A DNA stretch of 64,000 nt from Amaranthus tricolor (taxonomy: Eukaryota; Streptophyta; Magnoliopsida; Caryophyllales; Amaranthaceae): positions 13,087,739 through 13,151,738 of the forward strand of contig NC_080057.1 of the NCBI RefSeq assembly GCF_026212465.1. Direction: 5' to 3'. The position numbers were made by a program, and so were the translations under genes. Below, in pieces: positions 53,801 through 64,000 of this stretch (positions within the stretch are counted from its first letter, which is position 1; every line of letters starts with the position of its first letter). Under the pieces are notes generated by a model. It was not told where the DNA came from. It was given only the letters and a program-made list of their open reading frames with translations, and did not search any database.

Positions 53801-56800
53801 TCTTGAAATAACGTGGTAAGTTTCGATTTTAAGGGTTTTTATGCTTTTTTGGCACTTTTGCACATAAAATAGCTCAAACTTGGTTTTTTTTTGCACAAAA
53901 GTTGGCACAAAACACTATTTGGTATATATTATTCTTTTGAAAAGGTTAGAATTGAAAATCATAGTCATATACTTGAAATTATGTGCTAAGTTGTGATTTT
54001 AAGGGTTTTTCAGCGTTTTTGGTACTTTCGCGCATAAAGTAGATCAAACTTAGTTTGTTTTGCCCGAAACTTGGCACAAACCACTATTTGGTATATATTA
54101 TTGTTTGGAAATGGTTAGCATTGAAAATCATTGAAAAATGCTTGAAATTACGTGGTAAGTTGCGATTTTAGGCGTTTTTGGCACTTTCGCTCATAAAGTA
54201 GCTCAAACTTGGTTTGTTTTGCATGAAACCTGGCACACAAAACTATTTGGTATATGTGATTGTGCTGAAATGGTTTGAATTGAAAATTATAGTCATATGC
54301 TTGAAATTACGTGCTAAGATGCGATTTTAAAGGTTTTTAAGCGTTTTGACACTTTCGCGCTTAAAGTAGCTCAAACTTGGTTTGTTTGGCACGAAACATG
54401 GTACACAACACTATTTGGTACATATTATTGTTTTAAAATGGCTAGAATTTAAAATCATTGTCATATACTTGAAATTATGTGCTAAGTTGTGATTTTAAGG
54501 GTTTTTAAGCGTTTTTTGGTACTTTCGCGCATAAAGTAGATCAAACTTTGTTTGTTTTGCCCGAAACTTGGCGCAAACCACTATTTGGTATAAAGTAGAT
54601 CATTGACAAATGCTTGAAATTACGTGGTAAGTTACGATTTTAAGCGTTTTTAAGCGTTTTTGGCACTTTCGTTCTTAAAGTAGTTCAAACTTGGTTTGTT
54701 TTGCATGAAACCTGGCACAAAAAACTATTGTGTATATGTGATTGTGCTGAAATGGTTTGAATTGAAAATTATAGTCATATGCTTGAAATTACTTGCAATG
54801 TTGCGATTTTAAAGGTTTAAGCGTTTTTGGCACTTTCGCGCTTAAAGTAGCTCAAACTTGGTTTGTTTTGCACGAAACTTGGCACAAAACACTAATTGGT
54901 ACATATTATTGTTTTGAAATGGCTAGAATAAAAAATCATAGTCATATGCTTTAAATTACGTGCTAAGTTGTGATTTTAAGGGTTTTATGTGTTTTTGGCA
55001 CTTTCGACCAATAAGTGGCTCAAACCTGGTTTCTTTTGCACGAAACTTTGCATACAAAACTATTTTGTATATATCATTGTATTGAAATGGTTAGAATTGA
55101 AAATTATAGTCATATGATTGAAATTACGTGCTATGTTGCGATTTTAAAAGTTTTTTAAGCGTTTTAGGCACTTTCGCGCAAAAATTAGGTCAGAATTGGT
55201 TTGTTTTGCACGAAACGTTGCACACAACACTATTTCGCGTATATCATTGTGTTGAAATGGTTTAAAATGGAAAGTCATAGTCATATGCTTGAAATTACAC
55301 AATAATTTGGGATTTTTATGGTTTTTAAGTGTTTTTGGCACTTTCGCGCACAAAGTAGCTCAAACTTGGTTTGCTTTGAACGAAACTTTGCACATAAAAC
55401 TATTTGGTATATATTATTTTGTTGAAATGGTTAGAATTGAAAATTATAGTCATATGCTTGAAATTACGTGCTAAGTTGCCATTTTAAAGGTTTTTAAGTA
55501 TTTTTGGCACTTTCGCGTATAAAGTAGTTCAAACTTGGCTTGTTATTTACGAAACTTTGCACACAATACTACTTGGTGTATACTATTGTGTTGAAATGGT
55601 TAGAATTGAATATCATAGTTATATGATTGAAATTACGTACTAAGTTGCGATTTTAAGGGCTTTTAAGCGCTTTTGGCTCTTTCGCGCATAAAGTAGCTTA
55701 TGATTGGTTTGTTTTCCACGAAACTTGGCATACTACAATATTTTGTATATATTATTGTGTTGCAATAGTTTGAATTGAAAATCATAGTCATATGCTTGAA
55801 ATTACGTGCTAAGTTGCGATTTTAGGATTTCTAAACGTTTTTGACACTTTCGCGCATAAAGTAGCTCAAACTTGGATTGTTTTGCACGAAACTTGGCACA
55901 CAACACTTTTTCGTATATATAATTTTTTTTAAATGGTTAGTATTTAAAATCATAGACATATGCTTGAAAGTACGTGGTAAGTTGCGATTTTAAGCGTTTT
56001 TAAGTGTTTTTGGCACTTTCGTGATTAAAATAGCTCAAACTTGATTTGTTTTGAAAGAAACTTTGCACACAAAACTATTTGGTGTATATTATTGTGTTGA
56101 ATTGGTTATAATTGAAAATCTTATTCTTATGCTTGAAATTACGTGCCAAGTAGCGATTTTAAGGGTTTTTAAGCGTTTTTGGCACTTTCGCGCATAAAAT
56201 AGCTCAAACTTGGTTTATGTTGCACGAAACTTAGCACCCAACACTATTTGGTATATAATATTTTTTTTGAAATGGTCAGAATTGAAAATCATAGACATAA
56301 GCTTGAAAGTAGGTGATAAGTTTCGATTTTAAGCGTTTTTAAGCATTTTTGGTACTTTCGCGCACAAAGTGGAACTTGGTTTGTTTTTGCACGAAACTTG
56401 GCACAAAAAACTATTTAGTGTAAATTATTGTGTTGAAATGGTTAGAATTGAAAATAAGTGAATTATGCTTGAAATTACTTGGTAAGTTGCATTTAAAGCG
56501 TTTTAAAGTGTTTTTGGCACTTTGGGGCATAAAGTAACTCAAACTTGGTTTGTTTTGCATCAAACCTGGCACACAAAACTATTTGGTATCTATTACTTTG
56601 TTAAAATGGTTAGAATTGAAAACAATATACATATGCTTGAAAGTACATGGTAAGATGCAATATTAAGCGTTTTTTAGCGTTTTTGGTACTTTCGCGCATA
56701 AAGTACCACAAACTTGGTTTGTTTTGAAAGAAACTTGGCGTACAAAACTATTTGGTACATATTATTGTTTTGAAATGGCTAGAATTGAAAATCATATTCA

Positions 56801-56854
56801 TATGTTTCAAATCACGTATTAAGTTGCGATTTTAAGGGTTTTAAGCGTTTTTGG

Positions 56855-56917
56855 CACTTTCGCGCATAAACTGGCGCAAACCTGGATTCTTTTGTACGAT
56901 AGTTTCCACACAACACG
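56855..56917 (+). repeat. Truncated satellite monomer (~62 bp), copy 1
   Basis: A monomer beginning CACTTTCGCGCATAAACTGG is cut after CACACAACAC and joined to TTTGCGCGTAAAATAGCTTA, the start of the next monomer. The same chimera occurs at 58246-58307 and 62130-62190. The third copy carries an extra TTGCGCGTAAAATAG duplication. Confidence 0.85.
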
Positions 56918-57231
56918 TTTGCGCGTAAAATAGCTTAAACATGGTTTGTTTTGTACGAAAATGGGCACACAACACTATTTGGTATATATTATTCTGTTCA
57001 AAAGGTTAGAATTGAAAATCATAGTCATATACCTGAAATTATGTGCTAAGTTTCGGTTTTAAGGGTTTTTAAGCGTTTTTGGCACTTTCGCGCATATAGT
57101 AGCTCAAACTTGGTTTATTTTGCATGAAACTTGGCACACAACACTATTTCGTATATATTATAGAAAATCATAGTCATATTCTTAAAATTACGTGCTATGT
57201 TGCGATTTTAAGGGTTTTTAAGCGTTTTTGG

Positions 57232-57742
57232 CACTTTCGCACAAAAAGTAGCTCAAACTTGGTTTATGTTACACGAAACTTAGCACCCAACACTATTTGG
57301 TATATATATTATTTTTTTGAAATGGTTAGAATTTAAAATCATAGACCTATGCTTGAAAGTACGTGACAAGTTTTGATTTTAAGCGTTTTAAAGCATTTTT
57401 TGTACTTTCGCGCACAAAGTTGATCAAACTTGGTTTGTTTTTGCACAAAACTTGGCACACAAAATTATTTGGTGTATATTATTGTGTTGAAATGGTTAGA
57501 ATTTAAAATCAGTGACATATGCTTGAAATTACGTGGTAAGTTGCGATTTTAAGCGTCTTTAAGCGTTTTTGGAACTTTTGCGCATAAATTAGCTCGTACT
57601 TGGATTGTTTTGGACGAAACATTGCACGCAACACTATTTCGTATATATTATAGTGTTGAAATGTTTAGAATTTAAAATCATAGTCGTATGCTTGAAATTA
57701 CGTGCTAAGTTGCGATTTTAAGGATTTTTAAGCTTTTTTTGG
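57232..57742 (+). repeat. Trimeric higher-order repeat unit of the satellite, isolated copy
   Basis: Three consecutive monomer types in the same order as at 59291-60769. Type 1 has TTATGTTACACGAAAC, AGCACCCAAC and the spacing 'gaaagtacgtga'. Type 2 has AAAATCAGTGACATATG and GTGGTAAG. Type 3 has ATTGCACGCAACACTATTTC and TATATTATAGTG. 511 bp. Confidence 0.7.
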
Positions 57743-59290
57743 CAATTTCGTGCATAAAGTAGCTTAAGCTTGGTTCGTGTTGCACGAAACATGGCACACA
57801 ACACTATTTGGTGTATATTATTGTGTTGAAATGGTTAGAATTGAAAATCAGTGACATATGCTTGAAATTACTTGGTAAGTTGCATTTACAGCGTTTTTAA
57901 GCGTTTTCGCACTTTGGCGCATAAAGTAGCTCAAACTTGGTTTGTTTTGCTTGAAGCTTGGCAGACAAAACTATTTGGTATATATTATTTTTTAAAATGG
58001 TTAGAATTGAAAACAATAGACATATGCATGAAAGTACATGGTAAGTTGCAATTTTAAGCGCTTTTAAGCGTATTTGGTACTTTCGCGCATAAAGTATCTC
58101 AAACTTGGTTTGTTTTGAAAGAAACTTGGCGTACAACACTATTTGGTACATATTATTGTTTTGAAATGGCTAGAATTGAAAATCATAGTCATATCCTTGA
58201 AATTAAGTACTAAGTTGCTATTTTAAGGGTTTTAAGCGTTTTTGGCACTTTCGCGCATAAACTGGCGCAAACCTGGATTCTTTTGTACGATACTTTCTAC
58301 ACAACACTTTGGCGCGTAATATAGCTTAAACTTGGTTTGTTTTGTATGATAATGGGCACACAACACTATTTGGTATATATTATTCTATTCAAAAGGTTAG
58401 AATTGAAAATCATAGTCATATACTTCAAATTATGTGCTAAGTTGCGATTTTAAGGGTTTTTAAGCGTTTTTGGCACTTTCGCGCATAAAATAGCTCAAAC
58501 TTGGTTTGTTTTGCACGAAACTTGGCACACAACACTATTTGGTACATATTGTTGTTTTGAAAAGGCTAGAATTAAAAATCATAGTCATATGCTTGATATT
58601 ACGTGTTAAGTTACGATTCTATGGGTTTTAAGCGTTTTTGGCACTTTCGCGCATAAAAGGGTTCAAATCAGGTTTCTTTTGTACGAAATTTTGCACAGAA
58701 AACTATTTGGTTTATATTATTGTTTTGAAATGGTTAGAATTGAAAATCCTATTCATAGTGCTAAGTTGCGATTTTAAGAGTTTTTAAGCGTTTTTGGCAC
58801 TTTCGCGCATAAAGTAGCTCATACTTGGCTTGTTTTGCACGAAACTTGGCACGCAACACTATTTTCTATTTATTATTGTGTTGAAATGGTTAGAAATAAA
58901 AATCATAGTCGTATGCTTGAAATTACGTGCTAAGTTGGGATTTTAAGGGTTTTTAAGCGTTTTTATACTTTCGCGCATAAAATAGCTCAAACTAGGTTTG
59001 TTTTGCACGAAACTCGGCACACAACACCTTTTGGTATATATAATTTTTTTTAAAATGGTTTGTATTGAAAATCATAGACATATGCTTGAAAGTACATGGC
59101 AAGTTCCGATTTTAAGCGTTTTTAAGTGTTTTGGGCACTTTCGTGGATAATGTAGCTCAAACTTGGTTTGTTTTGAAAGAAACTTTGCACAAAAATCTAT
59201 TTTTTGTATTTGGTTAGAATTGAAAATATTATTCATATGCTTGAAATTACGTGCTAAATTGCGATTATAAGAGTTTTTCAGCGTTTTTGG

Positions 59291-60769
59291 CACCTTCGCG
59301 CACAAAGTAGCTCAATCTTGGTTTCTGTTGCACGAAATATGGCACAAAACGCTATTTAGTACTTTCGCGAAAATCATAGACATATGCTTGAAAGTACATG
59401 ATAAGTTTCGATTTTAAGCGTTTTAAAGCTTTTTTGGTACTTTCGCGCATAAAGTGGCTCAAATTTGGTTTGTTTTGCACGAAACTTGGCACACAAAATT
59501 ATTTGGTGTATATTATTGAGTTGAAATGGTTAGAATTTAAAATTAGTGACATATGCTTGGAATTACGTGGTAAGTTGCGATTTTAAGCTTTTTAAGCGTT
59601 TTTTTGCACTTTCGCGCATAAAGTAGCTCATACATGGCTTATTTTGCATGAAAAATGGCACGCAACACTATTTCGTATATATTATAGTGTTGAAATGGTT
59701 AGAATATAAAATCATAGTCGTATGCTTGAAATTACATGCTAAGTTGCGATTATAAGGGTTTTTCAGCGTTTTTGGCACCTTCGCACTCTGTTGCACGAAA
59801 CATGGCACACAACACTATTTGGTATATATTATATTTTTTGAAATGGTTAGAATTTAAAATCATAGACATATCCTTGAAAGTACGTGATAAGTTTCGATTT
59901 TAAGCGTTTTTTAAGCGTTTTCTGTACTTTCGCGCATAAGCTGGCTCAAACATGGTTTTATTTGCACGAAACTTGGCACACAAAACTATTTGGTGAATAT
60001 TATTGTGTTGAAATGGTTAGAATTAAAAATTAGTGACATATGCTTGAAATTACGTGGTAAGTTGCGATTTTAAGCGTTTTTAAGCGCTTTTTGCACTTTC
60101 GCGCATAAAGTAGCTCATACTTGGCCTGTTTTGCATGAAACATGGCACGCAACACTATTTCGTATATATTATAGTGTTGAAATGGTTAGAATTGAAAATC
60201 ATAGTCATATGCATGAAATTATGTGCTAAGTTGCGATTTTAAGGGTTTTTAAGCGTTTTCGGCACTTTCGCGCACAAAGTTTCTGAAACTTGGTTTATGT
60301 TGCACGAAACTTAAGACCCAACACTATTTGGTATATATTATTTCTTTTGAAATGGTTAGAATTGAAAATCATAGACGTATGATTGAAAGTACGTGATAAG
60401 TTTCGATTTTATGTGTTTTTAAGCGTTTTTGGTACTTTCGCGCATAAAGTGACTCAAACTTGGTTTGTTTTGCACGAAACTTGGTACACAAAAATATTTG
60501 GTGTATATTATTGTGTTGAAATGGTTAGAATTTAAAATCAAAGACATATGTTGGAAATTACGTGGTAAATTGCGATTTTAAGCGTTTTTAAGCTTTTATG
60601 CACCTTCGCGCATAAAGTAGCTCATACTTGGCTTGTTTTGCACAAAACATGGCACGCAACACTATTTTGTATATATTATAGTGTTGAAATGGTTAGAATT
60701 TTAAATCATAGTCATATGCTTGAAATTACGTGTTAAGTTATGATTTTAAGGGTGTTTTAGCGTTTTTGG
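59291..60769 (+). repeat. Three tandem copies of a trimeric higher-order repeat
   Basis: Units 59291-59775, 59776-60262 and 60263-60769 (485, 487 and 507 bp) each contain the monomer types 1-2-3 in order: type 1 with AGACATAT...GTGATAAGTTTCG, type 2 opening GGTACTTTCGCGCATAAAG(C)TGG with TAGTGACATATG, type 3 with CTCATAC(A/T)TGG, GGCACGCAACACTATTT and ATTATAGTG. A fourth, incomplete unit (types 1-2) follows at 60770-61090. Confidence 0.75.
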
Positions 60770-63700
60770 CACATTCGTGCATAAAGTAGCTCAAACTTGG
60801 TTTATGTTGCACGAAACTTAGCACCCAACACTATTTGGAATATATTATTTTTTTGAAATGGTTAGAATTGAAAATCATAGACATATTCTTGAAAGTACGT
60901 GATAAGTTTCGATTTTAAGCGTTTTTTAGCATTTTTGGTACTTTTGCGCACAAAGTGGCTCAAACTTGGTTTGTTTTGCACGAAACTTGGCACACAAAAC
61001 TATTTGGTGTAAATTATTGTGTTGAAATGGTTAGAATTGAAAATCAGTGACATATGCTTGAAATTACGTGGTAAGTTGCGATTTGAATCGTCTTTAAGCA
61101 TTTTTGGAACTTTCGCGCATAAAGTAGCTCAAACTTGGTTTGTTTTGCATGAAACTTAGCACACAAAACTATTTGGTATATATTATTTTGTTGAAATTTT
61201 TAGAATTGAAAAATCATAGCCATATGCTTGAAAGTACTTGGTAAGTTGCAATTTAAGCGTTTTTAAGCGTTTTTGGCACTTTTGCGCATAAATTAGCCGA
61301 CCTTGGTTTGTTTTGAAACAAACGTTGCACACAACACTATTTGGTATTTATTATTGTTTTGAAAAGGCTAGAATTTAAAATCATAGTCATATGCTTGAAT
61401 TTACGGGCTATGTTGCAATTTTAAGGGTTTTAAGCGTTTTTTGGCACTTTCGCGCATAAAGTGGCTCAGATATGGTTTCTTTTGCACGAAACTTTGCACA
61501 CAAAAATATTTGGTGTTTATTAATGTGTTCAAATGGCTAGAATTCAGAATTTTATTTATATGCTTCAAATTACGTGCTAAGTGGCGATTTTAAGGGTTTT
61601 AAAGCGTTTTAAGCGTTTTTGGTACTTACGCGCATAAAGTAGCTCAAACTTAGTTTGTTTTGCGCGAAACCTGGCACACAACACTATTTGGTGAAGACTA
61701 TTGTGTTGAAATGGTTAGAATTGAAAATCAGTGACATAGGCTTGATATTACATGGTATGTTGCGATTTTAAGCGTTTTTAAGCGTTTTTGTCACTTTGGC
61801 GTGTAAAGTAGCTCAAACTTGGTTTGTTTTGCATGAAATTTGGAACACAAAACTTTTTGGTATATATTATTTTGTTAAAATGGTTAGAATTGGAAAATTG
61901 TTGACATATGACTGAAAGTACGTGGTAAGCTGCAATTTTAAGCATTTTTAAGCGTTTTTGGTACTTTCGCGCATAAAGTATCTCAAACTTGGTTTGTTTT
62001 GAAAGAGACTTTGCGTACCACACTATTTGGTACATATTATTGTTTTGAAATGGCTAGAATTGAAAATCATAGTCTTATCCTTGAAATTACGTTCTAAGTT
62101 GCGATTTTAAGGTTTTTAAGCGTTTTTGGCACTTTCGCGCATAAACTGGCGCAACCATGGTTTCTTTTGTACGAAACTTTCCACACAACACTTTTGCGCG
62201 TAAAATAGTTGCGCGTAAAATAGCTTAAACATGGTTTGTTTTGCATGAAAAACGGCACACAACACTATTTGGTATATATTATTCTGTTGAAAAGGTTAGA
62301 ATTGAAAATCATAGTCATATACTTGAAAATATGTGCTAAGTTGCGATTTTAAGGGTTTTTAAGCGTTTTTGGCACTTTGGCGCATAAAGTAGATCAAAGT
62401 TGGTTTGTTTTGCACGAAACTAGGACAGAAAACTCTTTGGTGTACTTATTGTGTTCAAATGGTTAGAAATAAAAATCATAGACATATGATTGAAGTTACG
62501 TGGTAAGTTACGTTTTAAGCGTTTTTGGCGCTTTTGCGCATATAAGTAGCTCAAACTTGGCTTGTTTTGCTCAAAAGATGGCACAAAACACTATTTGGTA
62601 TATATTAGTGTGCTTAAATGGTTCCAAATTGAAAATCATAGTTGTATACTTGAAATAACGTGCTAAGTGGTGATTTTAATGGTTTTTAAGCGTTTTAGGC
62701 ACTTTCGCGCATAAAGTAGCTCAAACTTGTTTTGTTTTGCACGAACTTGGCACACAACACTATTTTGTATATATTATTGTTTTGAAATGGATAGAATTGA
62801 AAAGCATAGAAATATGCTTGATATTACGTGCTAAGTTATGATTTTAGGGTTTTAAGCGTTTTTCGCACTTTCGCGCATAAAATGGCTGAAACCTGGTATG
62901 GTGTATATTATTGTGTTGAGATGGATAGAATTGAAAATATTATTCATATGCTTCAAATTACGTGTTAAGTTGCAATGTTAAGGGTTTTTAAGCGTTTTTG
63001 GCACTCAAATTTATCTTATTTTGCACGAAACTTGGCACATAACACTATTTGGTATATATTATTGTGGTAAAATGGTTTGAATTTAAAATCATAGTCATAT
63101 ACTTTAAATACGTGCTAAGTGGCGATTTAATGGTTTTTAAGCATTTTTGGCATTTTTGCGCATAAAATAGCTCAAACTTAGTTTTTTTTTTTTCACGAAA
63201 CTTGGCACACAACACTATTTGGTACATATTACTATGTTGAAATGGCTAGAAATTAAAATCATGTCATATGCTTCAAATACGTGCTAAGTTCCGATTTTAA
63301 GGGTTTTTAAGGGTTTTTGGCACTTTCGCACATAGAGTAGGTCACACTTGGTTGTTTTTTGCACGAAACTTTGCACACAATACTATTTAGCGCTATATTA
63401 TTGTGTTGAAATGGTTTGAATGGAAAATCGTAGTCATATGCTTGAAATTACGTGCTAAGTTGCGATTTTAAGTGTTTTAAGCGTTATGGAATTTTGCGCA
63501 TACTGTAGCTCAAACTTGGCTTGTTTTGCACAAAACATGGCACAGAACACCATATTGTATATATTAATGTGTTGAATGGTTAGAATTGAAAATCGTAGTC
63601 ATATGCTTGAAATACGTGTTTAAATTGGGATTTTAAGGGTTTTAAGTGTTTTTAGCACTTTCAAGCATAAAATAGGTGACACTTGGTTTGTTTTGCACAA

Positions 63701-64000
63701 AACTTTGCACTCAACACTATTTAGCATATTATTGTGTTTAACTACTGGTATGAATGGAAAATCTTATATGCTTGAAATTACGTGCTAAGTTGTGATTTTT
63801 AGGGTTTTTATAGCGTTTTTGGCACTTTCGCGCATAAAGTAGCTCAAACTTGGCTTGTTTTGCCCAAACATGGCACACAACACTATTTGGTATATATTAA
63901 TGTGTTGAAATGGTTAGAATTGATAATCATAGTCAAATGCTTGAAATTACGTGTTAAGTTGCTATTTTAAGGGTTGTTAACGGTTCTTGGCACTATCGCG

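Larger units (their letters stand above)
47861..64000 (+). repeat. Tandem satellite array, ~169-bp monomer, about 95 copies, continuing past the window
   Basis: A typical monomer runs CACTTTCGCGCATAAAGTAG - CTCAAACTTGGTTTGTTTTG - CACGAAACTTGGCACACAAC - ACTATTTGGTATATATTATT - then GTGTTGAAATGG, GAAAATCATAGTCATATGC, TTGAAATTACGTGCTAAG and TTTTAAGCGTTTTTGG. GGCACT starts at 48025, 48194 and 48363, giving a period of 169 bp. All monomers are in one orientation; pairwise divergence looks like 10-25%. It is AT-rich with a GC-rich CGCGC core. No gene or retroelement interrupts the array in the window. Short open frames within it are by-products of the repeat. The 160-180 bp size is typical of plant centromeric, subtelomeric or knob satellites. 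Confidence 0.97.

Noticed and set aside
48000..63300. Many open frames of 60-94 codons inside the satellite
   Set aside because: They reappear at the monomer period in both strands, have no start context, and change frame between monomers; they are by-products of a repeat with few stop codons.
47861..64000. CENP-B-box-like site (TTTCGCGCATAAA) in each monomer
   Set aside because: Only the TTCG half fits; the required CGGG at the other end is missing in all monomers read.
1..64000. tRNA, rRNA and CRISPR features
   Set aside because: I saw no tRNA cloverleaf, rRNA segment or spacer-separated short direct repeats; tRNA-like strings are only primer binding sites.

Overview
The window is nuclear DNA of a flowering plant, most likely a eudicot. 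This follows from two multi-exon plant genes with GT-AG introns, plant-type Ty3/gypsy, RTE-LINE and MuDR transposons, LTR elements primed by initiator tRNA-Met, and a ~169-bp satellite array. I cannot name the species. Two genes look intact and both lie on the minus strand. One is a plastid-envelope sugar transporter of the pSuT / D-xylose-proton symporter-like 3 type (9650-15075, 13 exons, 564 aa). The other is the large subunit of general transcription factor TFIIA (17289-31391, 11 exons, 381 aa). I rebuilt both reading frames exon by exon, and every junction keeps phase. Between them, on the plus strand, is a small unrecognised candidate gene (16360-16710).

Layout. 1-3037: the last codons of a Tekay/Del-like chromovirus pol and its complete 2.8-kb 3' LTR, which holds a cluster of hairpins. 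3690-6885: a dead RTE-clade LINE. 7300-8930: a decayed L-type lectin receptor kinase. 9583-15075: the pSuT-like gene, with chromovirus debris in its 2.5-kb first intron. 16360-16857: the small candidate gene and its poly(A) signal. 17289-31670: the TFIIA-L gene and its promoter. Its introns 2, 6 and 7 (4.9, 3.3 and 3.3 kb) are swollen by a deleted Ty3/gypsy element with both LTRs, a GCGC-rich fold-back repeat, SINE-like repeats, a tandem duplication and AT microsatellites. 32075-35516: a broken MuDR-type transposase preceded by three evenly spaced palindromes. 35700-37103: a broken plant-mobile-domain (MAIN-like) gene in the same orientation. 37782-47860: three related non-autonomous LTR elements (A plus, B minus, C plus) that form nested inverted repeats. 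They carry an unfamiliar ORF of coiled-coil and acidic repeats in place of gag-pol. 47861-64000 and beyond: a head-to-tail satellite of about 95 monomers, starting at the last base of element C's 3' LTR, with locally clear higher-order (trimeric) organisation.

The two housekeeping-type genes thus sit beside, and partly filled with, repeats at the edge of a large satellite block, as in pericentromeric, subtelomeric or knob-flanking plant DNA. The most unusual material is the A/B/C element family (novel ORF, mosaic coding region, head-to-head junction at one LTR site), the hairpin series with a constant loop and changing stems in the Tekay LTR, the three periodic palindromes upstream of the MuDR transposase, and the satellite's trimeric repeats and recurrent truncated monomer.
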